Source of the DNA: an uncultured Rhodobiaceae bacterium
GTDB taxonomy: Bacteria; Pseudomonadota; Alphaproteobacteria; Parvibaculales; Parvibaculaceae
Length of the DNA stretch: 44,289 nucleotides
Reading direction: 5' to 3'
Assembly (NCBI GenBank): GCA_913057645.1
Contig: CAJXOU010000022.1
Location: 1 to 44,289 of the forward strand
Position numbers and translations under genes: made by a program. Below are positions 7,995 to 17,511 of the stretch, piece after piece (the stretch's first letter is position 1; every line of letters begins with the position of its first letter). A model generated the notes under the pieces. That model was not told the origin of the DNA. It saw only the letters and a program-made list of their open reading frames with translations, and made no database searches.

Positions 7995-8093
7995 CGCGCT
8001 GGGCAGAAACACGCGCCGCACCGGAGACGGATCGCGTGTTAACCAAGAATGTCCGGGGATTGCCTTGCTTTCGACGCGCTCCGCAGAAACACG
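7995..8093. repeat. Imperfect 19-bp direct repeat pair
   Basis: CGCGCTGGGCAGAAACACG (7995-8013) and CGCGCTCCGCAGAAACACG (8075-8093) match at 17 of 19 bases, 80 bp apart, in the gap between glnE and the flavoprotein operon. They could be duplicated regulatory sites for that operon. Nothing else recognisable was seen in the gap 7911-8138. Confidence 0.4.
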
Positions 8094-8138
8094 GTAAACG
8101 CGCCGTCACCCCGGCCGGCAAGCAGGAGGTGCAAGTCT

Positions 8139-11090
8139 TCAGCCAGCCGCAGCGACGACAATGCTTTCAAAAGCCTCGCGGACCTGGCGCTGGCTTTCGG
8201 CAAGGTCAGCCTCAAGCGCCGCAAAATCCGGAGCATCGCCTGCCCGGGCGAGAAGCGATTTGAGTCCGGCCGGGGCCTCGGCGGGGTCGAACACGCCCTC
8301 GACGCAAACGCGGATCACCTGCGTGAGGTTCTGATTGAGGGCGATGGCGCGGACGAGCATGTCGGCCGTTTCGGGGGCCAGGATTCCGGCATCGGCGATC
8401 CGGGCAAGTGCCGTGCGCGTATGCGTGCTGCGGATACCGGGATGCGTAGCGCCGTGCGCGAGCTGGAGAAACTGGCAGATGAACTCGATGTCGACGAGAC
8501 CGCCGCGTACATGTTTCAGCTCCCAGGGATTGTTGCTCACCCTCTCCTTCGCGATACGGGCGCGCATATCCGCGACGTCGGCGGCAATCTCCCTTACTTC
8601 CCGCGGCAGATCGAGCGCATGGGCGATCGCCTTTTCGACACGGGCCTTGAGCTCGCCGGGGCCGGAGATCACGCGTGCCCGCGTCAGCGCCATGCGTTCC
8701 CAGGTCCAGGCTTCGGTTTCCTGGTAGGCGACGAAGCTGTCGAAGGCGGTGGCGATGGGCCCGGCATTGCCGGAGGGACGGAGGCGCATGTCGACTTCGT
8801 AGAGCTTGCCTTCCGCCGTCGGCGCCGTCAGGGCGTTGATGAGCTGCTGGCAGATGCGCGCATAATACTGCGAGGCATAGAGCGGGCGCTCGCCGTCCGA
8901 CACGGCATCGGCGACGGGCGTGTCGTAGATCATGATGAGATCGAGGTCGGAGCTCGCGCTCATTTCCTCGCTGCCGAGCTTTCCCATTGCGACGACGGCG
9001 AAACGGCCGTCCGGAATGCGGCCATGCTTGGCGGCGACGCTTTCTTCCGCAACGGGCGCAAGCGCGGCGACAAGTTCGGATGCGAGCGCGGCATAGGCGG
9101 GACCCGCCTCTTCCGCATCGGCGCTGCCGGAGAGCACCCGGACGCCGAGACGGAACCGGTATTCGCGCGCCCAGACGCGAGCGAAGTCGAGCGTGTCCTG
9201 GTAGTCCTCGGCGTGGACGAGTTCATCCCTGAGACTGCGATTGAGCTCCTCCCGGTCGGGCAGCACCTTGAAGAAATCGGGATCGACCACCGCTTCGAGA
9301 ACACGCGGGTTCTGACTGAGATAGGTCGCGAGCCGGGGGGCGGTGCCGCAAATGCCCGCCAGCAGGTCCAGCAGATGCGGGTTCGAATAGAGCATCGAGA
9401 AAAGCTGGACGCCCGCCGGGAGACCGGTGAGGAACCGGTCGAAACGATCGAAAGCCGCGTCCGGATTGGCGGTGCGCGACAGCGCGCGCAACAGCGCCGG
9501 CATGAGGCTCGTCAGAAGCTCGCGCGAACGCGGCGAGCGCGTGGCGGCGAAACGGCCGGTATGCCAGCCGCGAATGGCTTCCGACATTTCCGATGCCTTG
9601 CGGAAGCCGAGCTCGCTCAATGTCTTCAGCGTGTCGGGGTCGTCCTCCGTACCGGTGAAGACGAGACTGCCCCGCTCCTCGCTCAAGGGAGGTGCGGTCT
9701 CGAACAGTTTCGCATAGTGATCGCGGACGCATTCGAGGCGTTTCGTCAGCGATTCAGCAAATGCGTCCCGGCTTTCGAATGCCATGAAACAGGCAACGCG
9801 GTCGAGATCCGCATCGGCCGTCGGCAGCGAGTGCGTCTGCTCGTCATCGATCATCTGGAGACGATGTTCGAGCGTGCGAAGAAAACGATAGGCCTCCTTC
9901 AGCTCTTCCGCCGTCCCGGGTGCGATCCATTTCTTTGCGGCGAGTTGATCCAGCATGAGACAGGTTTGCTTGCCACGCAGATCGTGGTCGCGGCCACCCG
10001 CGATCAACTGCTGGGTCTGCACGAAGAATTCGATTTCGCGAATGCCACCCCGTCCGAGCTTGATGTTGTGACCGGCCACCGCAATGACACCATGGCCGCC
10101 GACGGCGTGGATCTGGCGCTTCATGGAATGAATGTCGTCGATGGAGGCGAAGTCGAGGTTCCGGCGCCAGATGTAGGGCGTCAGCGTTTTCAGGAGACGC
10201 TCGCCCGCGGCAATATCGCCGGCGACGGGGCGTGCCTTGATGAAGGCGGCGCGCTCCCAGTTCTGGCCGCGGCTCTCATAGTAGCCTTCGGCGGCGGGAA
10301 GCGAGACAGCGACGGGCGTACCGCCGGGATCGGGGCGGAGGCGGAGGTCGGTGCGGAAGACATAGCCCTCCGCCGTCCTCTCCTGAAGCATCTTCACGAG
10401 ATCCTTGGTGAGGCGCACGAAGAACTCGCCGTGATCGAGTCCATCCTTCAGGGGAAGCTCCCCCGGCTCGTAGAAGACGACGAGATCGATGTCGCTCGAA
10501 TAGTTGAGTTCGCCGGAGCCGTATTTGCCCATCCCGAGGATGACGAGGCCCGATCCTTCCGGCGACATTTCCTCCGGCGCCCGCAGCACCTGCCCGCGCG
10601 TTGCGGCGTTTCGCAGAAGCCAGAAGACGGAACTTTCGACGGCGCCGTCGGCAAAGGCCGTGAGCGCCTCCGTCACCTCCTCGAGCTCCCAGGCGCCGGT
10701 GATGTCGGCCATTGCGATCAGGAGCGCGGCTTCCGACTTCGCAAGGCGAAGCGCCGACATGACATCCGCCTGCTTGTCGAGATCGCGCGCGGCATGGACC
10801 CGGGACAGGAGATCGGCAAGCGCTTCGCCCGGCGCGCGCTCGAGAAGGCGCGGCAGCCAGTCGGGGTGAAGCCGGAGAATGCGGCCAAGAAACGGGGAGT
10901 TGCCGAACAGTGAGGCCGCCAGATGGTGAACGCCCTTGTCCTCGAGGAGCGCGGCGACGGCCCGGTCTTCCAGGCGGGCGACGGCGGCTTCGAGATCTTC
11001 CATCTCGCGCGCGACGCGATCGGAGTCGTAGGGAGACGGCGCCCTGTCCGCCACATCACGCAACGCCTTCGCGTGTTCCGACCCGCTCAC
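8139..11090 (-). CDS. glnE: Bifunctional glutamine synthetase adenylyltransferase/adenylyl-removing enzyme
   Basis: GlnE adds AMP to glutamine synthetase when nitrogen is plentiful and removes it under nitrogen limitation, responding to PII. Both nucleotidyltransferase half-sites are present. GSGELNYSSDIDL (about residues 191-203) belongs to the N-terminal removase domain. GSEEMSASSDLDL (about 705-718) belongs to the C-terminal transferase, followed by YEVDMRLRPSGNAGP. The length of 983 aa is normal for alphaproteobacteria. I chose the GTG at 11090 because AAAGGGA lies just upstream and it leaves a 34-nt gap after the acyltransferase gene. Longer starts would overlap that gene. In related genomes glnE directly follows the HK of the degP-RR-HK operon. 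Confidence 0.95.
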   Translation of the reverse strand: MSGSEHAKALRDVADRAPSPYDSDRVAREMEDLEAAVARLEDRAVAALLEDKGVHHLAASLFGNSPFLGRILRLHPDWLPRLLERAPGEALADLLSRVHAARDLDKQADVMSALRLAKSEAALLIAMADITGAWELEEVTEALTAFADGAVESSVFWLLRNAATRGQVLRAPEEMSPEGSGLVILGMGKYGSGELNYSSDIDLVVFYEPGELPLKDGLDHGEFFVRLTKDLVKMLQERTAEGYVFRTDLRLRPDPGGTPVAVSLPAAEGYYESRGQNWERAAFIKARPVAGDIAAGERLLKTLTPYIWRRNLDFASIDDIHSMKRQIHAVGGHGVIAVAGHNIKLGRGGIREIEFFVQTQQLIAGGRDHDLRGKQTCLMLDQLAAKKWIAPGTAEELKEAYRFLRTLEHRLQMIDDEQTHSLPTADADLDRVACFMAFESRDAFAESLTKRLECVRDHYAKLFETAPPLSEERGSLVFTGTEDDPDTLKTLSELGFRKASEMSEAIRGWHTGRFAATRSPRSRELLTSLMPALLRALSRTANPDAAFDRFDRFLTGLPAGVQLFSMLYSNPHLLDLLAGICGTAPRLATYLSQNPRVLEAVVDPDFFKVLPDREELNRSLRDELVHAEDYQDTLDFARVWAREYRFRLGVRVLSGSADAEEAGPAYAALASELVAALAPVAEESVAAKHGRIPDGRFAVVAMGKLGSEEMSASSDLDLIMIYDTPVADAVSDGERPLYASQYYARICQQLINALTAPTAEGKLYEVDMRLRPSGNAGPIATAFDSFVAYQETEAWTWERMALTRARVISGPGELKARVEKAIAHALDLPREVREIAADVADMRARIAKERVSNNPWELKHVRGGLVDIEFICQFLQLAHGATHPGIRSTHTRTALARIADAGILAPETADMLVRAIALNQNLTQVIRVCVEGVFDPAEAPAGLKSLLARAGDAPDFAALEADLAESQRQVREAFESIVVAAAG

Positions 11091-11124
11091 TCGCTTGTTT
11101 CCCTTTTTCAACAACAGATACCTA

Positions 11125-13053
11125 CTATCGAGAGCGGTCTCGTCGCGACTCAGCAGTTTCCCCAAATGATTCCCGCAATCGCAGCCCCGGCGCAATGATA
11201 CGGGCGGCGACAAAGCGGGAGCCGTCCAGCGTCAGATGCGCCTCATCCCATTGAAGGGGACGCGTGCCTTCCTCATCGGCAAAGATGCGGCATTTCCGAC
11301 TCCGGCAAAGGCCCTGATAGAGGGAAATGTAATTCACATCCTCCCGGGCAAGGGCCTGCTGCATGGCGGCGTCGATCCGGGCCACCTCCCGATCTTCGTT
11401 CAGATCGAAAAACCTGTCCGAATAGTCGCCGGGCCAGATGGCCAGCGCTTCGGGAAGCATGACCTTGTAACGAGGAACGGGCCCGATGACCGTGACATCC
11501 CCCGTATGACGCAGGAGTTGCCGGACGGAAGCCCGAATAAATTCGAGATCGGACGCCTCCCAACGGCTTGCCAGAATGATGGCGTCGAATTTCCGGGCTT
11601 CGAACGCTTCACCATAGACGTGGCTGCCGATCGTCGCGCAATCCTCGCGGTCAGGACGGGTGTCGATCCCAAAGAGGACCCTGCAGCCGGGAGCGCCATA
11701 TACTTCGATATCGGCGTCGGGGAAGGCGGCATGGAGGCCGGGATAAAGATGCGATGCGTGACTGTCGCCGAGGAGGGCGATGCGCATCCGTTCCTGATTG
11801 TCTCCGTCGCACGGCACCCCCTCCACGAGCACCGTTTCGCCGCTAATCACCCGACACCTGATGTGACCAAGAATGGCCATCATCTCGGATTTCCCGGTCG
11901 CCATAACGGGCTTGGGATCGAAACGAAGATGAAACCGGTCTGGCCATCCTTCGGCGGCATTGCCCCAGAAGCCGGCACCGAGAAACAGCATCGCCACCAC
12001 GCTTCCGCCCGCGAAAACACGCATGTTGGCTGCTTTCGTCGAGCGGGTGCGGAAGGGGCGTTCGAAATAGCGCCAGGAGAGCCACGCAAGAACGCCGGAC
12101 AGGAGCACAAGGAGAAGCCGGACCGCCATATCGCCGTCTGCGCCGGTGAGATGCCGGTAGAAAACGAAGATCGGCCAATGAAAGAGATAGAGGGAGTAGG
12201 AAATGAGGCCGATGAACACGAACAACCGGCTGCTCAATACACGCCCGACAAGCGTTGAATGCGTCTCGCCCGCGTGGATGAGCGCTGCAGTGCCCAGCAC
12301 CGGCAGAAGCGCCGCCGCCCCCGGAAAGGGTGTGGTGCTGTCGAATCCGAAGACCGCGATGGCGATGAGAAGGACGCCGATCGCCGAAACAGCCTGTGCA
12401 ACCCGTTGGCGCTCGATCCGAGGCACCACACCGACGGCGAGAAGACACCCCGCCATCAGCTCCCAGGCCCGCATCGGTGTGAGATAGAATGCGGCGCTCG
12501 GCGCCTCTCGAACGTAATAGACGCTCAGCGCGAACGACACGACGAAGATCGTCGCCAGCAAGCCTCTGGCCATTGCCATGCTGTGCCGGCAGGCGAACAG
12601 GAGCAAGAGCGGGATGAACACGTAGAACTGTTCTTCAACCGCGAGAGACCATGTGTGAAGAAGCGGAGCCAGTTCAGCGTCGGCACCAAAATATCCGGAT
12701 TCGCGCCAGAACTGGAAATTCGAAGCGAAGATGGCCGTCGCGAACAGGCTCTCGCTGAAATCCTCGAAATAGGACGGGAGCAGGATGAATGCCGACGCGA
12801 CGAGGCAAAGCGCGAGCACGAGAAACAGCGCGGGGAAAATCCGCCGGATCCGCCGCTCGTAAAATCGCGTGAGCGAAAAATTTCCGGACTGGATGTCCGC
12901 CAGCAGAATGCCGGTGATGAGATAGCCGGAAATGACGAAGAAGACGTCGACTCCGACATACCCGCCGGTAAACGGCCATATGCCCGCATGGAACAGGACA
13001 ACCGGCACGACGGCCAGCGTTCGGATGCCGTCGATATCCGGCCGATACCGCAT
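11125..13053 (-). CDS. OafA-type membrane acyltransferase with C-terminal SGNH domain
   Basis: A 642-aa integral membrane O-acyltransferase. The N-terminal Acyl_transf_3 domain starts RPDIDGIRTLAVVPVVLFHAG, contains VGVDVFFVISGYLITG and is followed by about ten membrane segments. The C-terminal third is a periplasmic SGNH hydrolase-like domain with the block I motif LLGDSHASHLYPG and a late DEAHLT (the Asp-x-x-His pair). Such proteins O-acetylate lipopolysaccharide, exopolysaccharide or peptidoglycan. No sugar-polymer genes are adjacent, so the target is unknown. It sits between the histidine kinase and glnE, where related genomes have no gene, so it looks inserted. Confidence 0.9.
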   Translation of the reverse strand: MRYRPDIDGIRTLAVVPVVLFHAGIWPFTGGYVGVDVFFVISGYLITGILLADIQSGNFSLTRFYERRIRRIFPALFLVLALCLVASAFILLPSYFEDFSESLFATAIFASNFQFWRESGYFGADAELAPLLHTWSLAVEEQFYVFIPLLLLFACRHSMAMARGLLATIFVVSFALSVYYVREAPSAAFYLTPMRAWELMAGCLLAVGVVPRIERQRVAQAVSAIGVLLIAIAVFGFDSTTPFPGAAALLPVLGTAALIHAGETHSTLVGRVLSSRLFVFIGLISYSLYLFHWPIFVFYRHLTGADGDMAVRLLLVLLSGVLAWLSWRYFERPFRTRSTKAANMRVFAGGSVVAMLFLGAGFWGNAAEGWPDRFHLRFDPKPVMATGKSEMMAILGHIRCRVISGETVLVEGVPCDGDNQERMRIALLGDSHASHLYPGLHAAFPDADIEVYGAPGCRVLFGIDTRPDREDCATIGSHVYGEAFEARKFDAIILASRWEASDLEFIRASVRQLLRHTGDVTVIGPVPRYKVMLPEALAIWPGDYSDRFFDLNEDREVARIDAAMQQALAREDVNYISLYQGLCRSRKCRIFADEEGTRPLQWDEAHLTLDGSRFVAARIIAPGLRLRESFGETAESRRDRSR

Positions 13054-13180
13054 TCATTTTCCCCGAGGCAGAACCCTTCTCATCGCCCCGTCGAGTATGC
13101 AGACATTTCCTGACAATCCCACGCAATATTTGCGAGCACGGGGACGCGGAATGCGACAATGAGTGATCGCCGGGTTGCCG

Positions 13181-14581
13181 TCATCGTCCGGAAACAGGCA
13201 GGGAAAGCGTAACGCGAAGGCCCGGGTCATTATCCGCGAGCTCGATGACACCGCCATGAAGCCGCGCGACGGCGGCAACAAGGCTGAGGCCAAGTCCCGA
13301 GCCCGGGGTGTTGCGGCTCGCCTCAAGCCGAACGAAACGCTCGAGCACATGCTGGCGCTCTTCCTCGGGAATGCCGGGGCCATGATCGCCGACAGAGAGG
13401 ATGACGCCTCGGCCCGAACGCGCGGGATCCGGCGCGGCGGCGATTTCGATGACGCGCGCCGCATTGCCGGTCTGCGGCATGCCGTGCTTGATCGCGTTGT
13501 CGAGGAGGTTCGCCACCGCCTGGGAGAGAAGTTCGCGATTGCCCCAGATGGTAAGCCCTTCCGGCACGTCGACGGCAAAGGCCAGGTCGTTTTCCTCGGC
13601 GACCGGCTCATAGAGTTCGGCCGCGTCGTGCAGCGTCGCACTGAGGTCGACCCATGTCATGGAATCGCGAAGGGATCCAGCTTCGGCGCGCGCGATCATG
13701 AGAAGTGCATTGAAGGTGCCGAGAAGACCGTCCGCCTCGGCGATGGTCTTTTCGAGTGCCAGCTTGTAATCCTCGGGCGAGGCTTCCTGCATCAAGGTGA
13801 CTTCGAGCCGGTTGCGCAGGCGATTGAGCGGACTGCGAAGGTCGTGCGCGACATTGTCCGTCACCTGGCGCATGCCCGTCATCAGCGCCTCGATCTGATC
13901 GAGCATTGCGTTCAGGTTGCGGCCGAGCTGATCGAGCTCGTCGCCCGTGCCCGCTATCGGCAGGCGCTGCGAGAGATCTCCCTCCATGATGTCGCGGCTG
14001 GAACGGTTGATGTCGTCGACGCGGGCCAGCATGTTGCGGCTCATGAACAGACCGCCGGCGAGGCCGAGCGCGACGGTAAGACCGATCGCCCAGATGAGCG
14101 CGTTGGTGATGAGGTTCTCGATCTCTCGGCGTTCCTGCACATCGCGGCCGACGAGAAGATAGAACCCCTCCTGCAGGAAGAAGGCGCGGGCGCGGGCCGC
14201 CTTCACCTCCGTGCCGTCGAGCGTCTTGCGATTGTAGTTGAAGTCGAACCAGCCGTCGGGACCGGGCTCCACCTGCGGGCGGGCGTCGAGCGTACCGGCG
14301 AGAACGCGGCCCGCCGGATCGAGTACGAGATAGAGGCTCTGGCCCGGATCGCGCGAGCGCTGGATGACCGTGTGAACGAGAAGCGGCAGGCCGCCCTGGC
14401 GGTACTGGTCCGCGAGACCCGCGATCTCGACTTCCACCGCCTCGTCGGTCTGACGCGCAAGGAAGCCGGCGGTATTCCAGTAGACATAGGCCAGCAGCGT
14501 GATCGCCGAGGCGGCGAACAGGGCGAGGTAAATGACCGCGAGCCGGAAGGTCGAGGTCTTGAGGAGTTTAATCAGCGGCAC
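13181..14581 (-). CDS. Sensor histidine kinase (HAMP, HisKA, HATPase)
   Basis: An inner-membrane sensor kinase. An N-terminal TM (RLAVIYLALFAASAITLL) is followed by a periplasmic region of about 110 residues, a second TM (ALIWAIGLTVALGLAGG) and a HAMP linker. The phosphoacceptor H-box is NVAHDLRSPLNRL (His about residue 246). The N box is NLLDNAIKHG and the G boxes are GDHGPGIP and GSGLGLSL. It pairs with the upstream OmpR-type regulator and DegP. The start is ambiguous: GTG at 14581 overlaps the regulator by 14 nt, and GTG at 14599 would add six residues. It probably senses envelope state, judging by linkage to the protease. Confidence 0.9.
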   Translation of the reverse strand: MPLIKLLKTSTFRLAVIYLALFAASAITLLAYVYWNTAGFLARQTDEAVEVEIAGLADQYRQGGLPLLVHTVIQRSRDPGQSLYLVLDPAGRVLAGTLDARPQVEPGPDGWFDFNYNRKTLDGTEVKAARARAFFLQEGFYLLVGRDVQERREIENLITNALIWAIGLTVALGLAGGLFMSRNMLARVDDINRSSRDIMEGDLSQRLPIAGTGDELDQLGRNLNAMLDQIEALMTGMRQVTDNVAHDLRSPLNRLRNRLEVTLMQEASPEDYKLALEKTIAEADGLLGTFNALLMIARAEAGSLRDSMTWVDLSATLHDAAELYEPVAEENDLAFAVDVPEGLTIWGNRELLSQAVANLLDNAIKHGMPQTGNAARVIEIAAAPDPARSGRGVILSVGDHGPGIPEEERQHVLERFVRLEASRNTPGSGLGLSLVAAVARLHGGVIELADNDPGLRVTLSLPVSGR

Positions 14582-15245
14582 GCAGCGAGTATCCCGCACC
14601 CCGCACGGTGTGCAAGAGCGGCTGCTCGAAATTCTTGTCGATCTTGGCCCGGAGCCGCGAAATATGAACGTCGATCACGTTCGTTTGCGGGTCGAAATGA
14701 TATTCCCAGACATTTTCGAGCAGCATGGTGCGGGTGACGACCTGGCCCGCATGTTTCATCAGGTATTCGAGGAGCCGGAATTCGCGCGGCTGGAGGTCGA
14801 TCTCCTGGCCCTCGCGGATGACCTTGCGGGCAAGGAGGTCGATTTCGAGGTTGCCGACCTGAAGCCGGGTGCGGACCTGATCGGGATTGGCGCGGCGAAC
14901 CAGGACCTCGATGCGGGCCAGGAGCTCGGCGAAGGCATAGGGTTTCGTCAGATAGTCGTCGCCGCCGGCCTTCAGCCCCTTGATGCGGTCATCGACCTCG
15001 CCAAGCGCGGAGAGGAACAGAACGGGCGTGCGCACACCTTCTTCGCGCAGCGTCTCGACGACGCTGAGCCCGTCGCGCTTCGGCAGCATGCGGTCCACGA
15101 TCATGACGTCGACGGTGCTGGAGAGCGCAAGCGTAAGCCCTTCCTCGCCATCCGCCGCATGATCGACGATGTGGCCGCTTTCGCGCAGACCCTTCACGAC
15201 ATAGGCCGCTGCTTCGAGGTCGTCTTCGATCACCAGAATGCGCAT
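14568..15245 (-). CDS. OmpR/PhoB-family response regulator
   Basis: A 225-aa two-domain regulator. The receiver (MRILVIEDD, phosphoacceptor Asp51 in MIVDRMLPKRDG, conserved Lys in LTKPYAF) is followed by a winged-helix DNA-binding domain (LQPREFRLLEYLMKHAGQVVTR, NVIDVHISRLRAKID). It is encoded between DegP and its kinase. Control of the degP operon and other envelope-stress genes is therefore likely, with autoregulation. Tandem ATCATGTCC repeats upstream of degP are candidate binding sites. Confidence 0.93.
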   Translation of the reverse strand: MRILVIEDDLEAAAYVVKGLRESGHIVDHAADGEEGLTLALSSTVDVMIVDRMLPKRDGLSVVETLREEGVRTPVLFLSALGEVDDRIKGLKAGGDDYLTKPYAFAELLARIEVLVRRANPDQVRTRLQVGNLEIDLLARKVIREGQEIDLQPREFRLLEYLMKHAGQVVTRTMLLENVWEYHFDPQTNVIDVHISRLRAKIDKNFEQPLLHTVRGAGYSLRAAD

Positions 15246-15289
15246 CGTTTCCCAGAACTCCCGTTTATCTTCCGGGCGGTCGGACCGCG

Positions 15290-15321
15290 CCGCCGATGCC
15301 GCGGGGGACTAGCATCGGCGG
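15290..15321. other. 10-bp inverted repeat between degP and the response regulator
   Basis: CCGCCGATGC (15290-15299) and GCATCGGCGG (15312-15321) form a perfect GC-rich hairpin with a 12-nt loop in the 151-nt degP-regulator gap. On the minus strand no T-run follows, so it is not a standard terminator. It may attenuate read-through or protect the degP mRNA 3' end. Confidence 0.5.
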
Positions 15322-15396
15322 GCGCGACCCTGCGACCCCAATACCGGAGGAACCGGAGCCGCGTTTCCGCGAACACCCGCCCCCCACGGGTATCCG

Positions 15397-16878
15397 TTAC
15401 GACTTTTCGAGCGTCAGCGCGACGAACCGCTGCTGCTCTTCGCTGCGCAGAAGAAGCAGCACCGAATTCTTGTCGGCCTTGCTCGCTTCCTCGACGCCCG
15501 CCACGACATCGGACGGCTTCTTCACGTCGCGGCCGGAAACCTTCACGATCACATCTCCGGGACGCACGCCTTTTTCCGCGGCATCGCTCGCGGGATCGAC
15601 GCTGCGGATGACGACGCCGTCCGGTGTTTCGGCAAGCGCGAGGCCGAGGCTTTCCGTGGTGCCAGCTTCCGGCGTGCCATCGGACGGCGCAGCCGACGCC
15701 ATTTCAAGATTCTCGGGGAAGGTGCCGATCTCGACATCGATCGTCTTGCGGCCTTCATCCCGCCAGACGACGATCTCGGCGTCGGTGTCCGGCTCGAGGT
15801 CGGCGACGGTGCGGCTTACCGCGCGCACGTCTTCCATTTCCTTGCCGTTGACGTTGAGGATCACGTCGCCCGTCTTGATGCCCGAATCTTCCGCCGGGCT
15901 GTCTTCGGCGACCTGCGCGACAAGCGCGCCGCGTGCCTTGTCGAGCAAAAGCGAGGCAGCAAGATCGTCATCCACCTGCTGGATGGTGACGCCGAGCCAG
16001 CCGCGCGTGACCTTGCCGTCTTCCTTGAGCTGCGCGATGACCTTCTGCGCAATGGCGGCCGGGATCGCAAAGCCGATACCGACGCTGCCGCCGGTCGGCG
16101 AGAAGATCGCCGTGTTCACACCGACGACATTGCCGTGCACATCGAAGGTCGGCCCGCCGGAATTGCCCTTGTTGATCGAGGCGTCGATCTGGATGAAATC
16201 ATCGTAGGGGCCTGCGCCGATCTCACGGCCGCGCGCCGAGACAATGCCGGTGGTGACGGTGCCGCCGAGACCGAACGGATTGCCGACCGCGAGCACCCAG
16301 TCTCCGACGCGGACGCTGTCCGAATCGCCAAAGACCACGTAGGGAAGCGCTTCCTTCGATTCCACCTTCACGAGGGCGAGGTCGGTTTTCGGATCGCGGC
16401 CGATCAGCTTCGCGGACATCTCCGTTCCGTCATCGCGAACCACGGTGATGTCCTTGCCGTCGCCGACGACATGGTTGTTGGTGACGATGTAACCGTCCGC
16501 AGAGATCAGAAAGCCGGAGCCAAGTGCTGTCGCATGGCGGCGGCGCGGGGCGCCGTCCGGGCCCTGGGGCTGAAGATCGCGGAAGAATTTCTCGAAGGGG
16601 CTGCCGGGCGGGAAAGGCAGGTCGGGCATTGCCGCCGACCCCCGGGCCTCCACTTCCTCATCAACGCGAATGCTGACGACCGCCGGGTTCACCTTCTGCA
16701 CCAGATCGGCAAAGCTCGGCAGCCGTTCAAGCGCGGTGGCGGCCGGTGCCGCGGACTGCGTATCGAGGGGCGCGGGCTCGGCGACCGCGGTTGCCGACCA
16801 GATGCCGGCGGCGAAGATGCCTGCCGTGGTGAGCGCCAGCGCCGAGCGACGCCATGAAAAATTCCGACCGTTCCGCAT
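15397..16878 (-). CDS. degP: Do-family periplasmic serine endoprotease (DegP/HtrA)
   Basis: A 493-aa periplasmic protease/chaperone that degrades misfolded envelope proteins. It has a signal sequence (residues 1-33, hydrophobic ALALTTAGIFAAGIWSA). The trypsin-like domain has the full catalytic triad: His136 (VTNNHVV), Asp166 (KTDLALV) and Ser240 (KGNSGGP). Two PDZ domains follow at about 285-375 and 400-485. The length is normal. GGGAG upstream supports the ATG at 16878. It is the first gene of a degP-RR-HK set and is preceded by ccmH on the same strand across a 146-nt gap with its own likely promoter. Confidence 0.95.
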   Translation of the reverse strand: MRNGRNFSWRRSALALTTAGIFAAGIWSATAVAEPAPLDTQSAAPAATALERLPSFADLVQKVNPAVVSIRVDEEVEARGSAAMPDLPFPPGSPFEKFFRDLQPQGPDGAPRRRHATALGSGFLISADGYIVTNNHVVGDGKDITVVRDDGTEMSAKLIGRDPKTDLALVKVESKEALPYVVFGDSDSVRVGDWVLAVGNPFGLGGTVTTGIVSARGREIGAGPYDDFIQIDASINKGNSGGPTFDVHGNVVGVNTAIFSPTGGSVGIGFAIPAAIAQKVIAQLKEDGKVTRGWLGVTIQQVDDDLAASLLLDKARGALVAQVAEDSPAEDSGIKTGDVILNVNGKEMEDVRAVSRTVADLEPDTDAEIVVWRDEGRKTIDVEIGTFPENLEMASAAPSDGTPEAGTTESLGLALAETPDGVVIRSVDPASDAAEKGVRPGDVIVKVSGRDVKKPSDVVAGVEEASKADKNSVLLLLRSEEQQRFVALTLEKS

Positions 16879-16955
16879 TGTTCGAACTCCCGTATCGTTA
16901 TCCCGCCTCGTCAGCCTGACGGATCAAGGGTATGGCGGCATGTTCAGGTGTCAGG

Positions 16956-16986
16956 ATCATGTCCCAACCCTTTCCAAATCATGTCC
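16956..16986. promoter_or_regulatory. Tandem ATCATGTCC direct repeats, candidate response-regulator site
   Basis: ATCATGTCC occurs at 16956-16964 and exactly again at 16978-16986, a 22-bp period (about two helical turns). The repeats are 78-108 bp upstream of the degP start. OmpR-family regulators bind direct repeats on one face of the helix, so the adjacent regulator is the obvious candidate. A small palindrome GTCAGGCTGAC lies nearer to degP. Confidence 0.45.
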
Positions 16987-17024
16987 AAATTATTACGGAT
17001 CAGTAAGGCGAAAAAGCGGCGCCG

Positions 17025-17507
17025 TCAGCGGGCGTCGTCGGAGTGTCCGCTGTCTTTCATGAGCACCGCCACGCGGGCGGCCTCTTCCCTGCTAAGCCCC
17101 TCATCAGCGGCAGGGCCGCGATGCCGGCGCAGCACGAGGATCGCGATGCCCGCCCCCGCCAGAACGAAGAAGACCGGGCCAAGCCAGAGTGCCCAGGTGG
17201 CGGGCTCGAAGGGCGGCGTCATGAGTACGAACTCGCCGTATCGGGCCACAACGTAGTCGTAGACTTCTTCGTCGCTGTCGCCGGCAGCGATCCGTTCGCG
17301 GACGACGCGGCGGAGGTCGCCGGCGAGTTCGGCATCGGAGTCGTCGATCGACTGATTCTGACAGACGAGGCAGCGAAGGTTTTTCGAGATCTCCCGCGCG
17401 CGCTCTTCCTGCGCCGGATCGGCGAGACGTTCCGATGGATCGACCAGAGCGGCGGCAGCGCCGGCAAAGGCGAAAGAAAGCAGGAGCGCAGCGAGCAGGC
17501 GACGCAT
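17025..17507 (-). CDS. ccmH: Cytochrome c-type biogenesis protein CcmH (apocytochrome thiol reductase)
   Basis: A 160-aa membrane-anchored periplasmic protein that reduces or presents the CXXCH thiols of apocytochrome c for haem ligation (System I). It has a signal sequence (LLAALLLSFAFAGAAAALV), the redox motif LRCLVCQ (Cys46, Cys49) and a TM segment (LWLGPVFFVLAGAGIAILVL, about 108-128) before a short cytoplasmic tail. It starts 4 nt after the ccmF stop. It lacks the fused CcmI-like TPR domain of E. coli CcmH, consistent with a separate ccmI here. Confidence 0.95.
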   Translation of the reverse strand: MRRLLAALLLSFAFAGAAAALVDPSERLADPAQEERAREISKNLRCLVCQNQSIDDSDAELAGDLRRVVRERIAAGDSDEEVYDYVVARYGEFVLMTPPFEPATWALWLGPVFFVLAGAGIAILVLRRHRGPAADEGLSREEAARVAVLMKDSGHSDDAR

Positions 17508-17511
17508 CGGG

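Noticed and set aside
8049-10913. 954-codon open frame on the plus strand
   Set aside because: Antisense shadow of glnE, with no recognisable motif.
15290-15321. Rho-independent terminator after degP
   Set aside because: The stem is good but no T-run follows on the minus strand; kept only as an inverted repeat.
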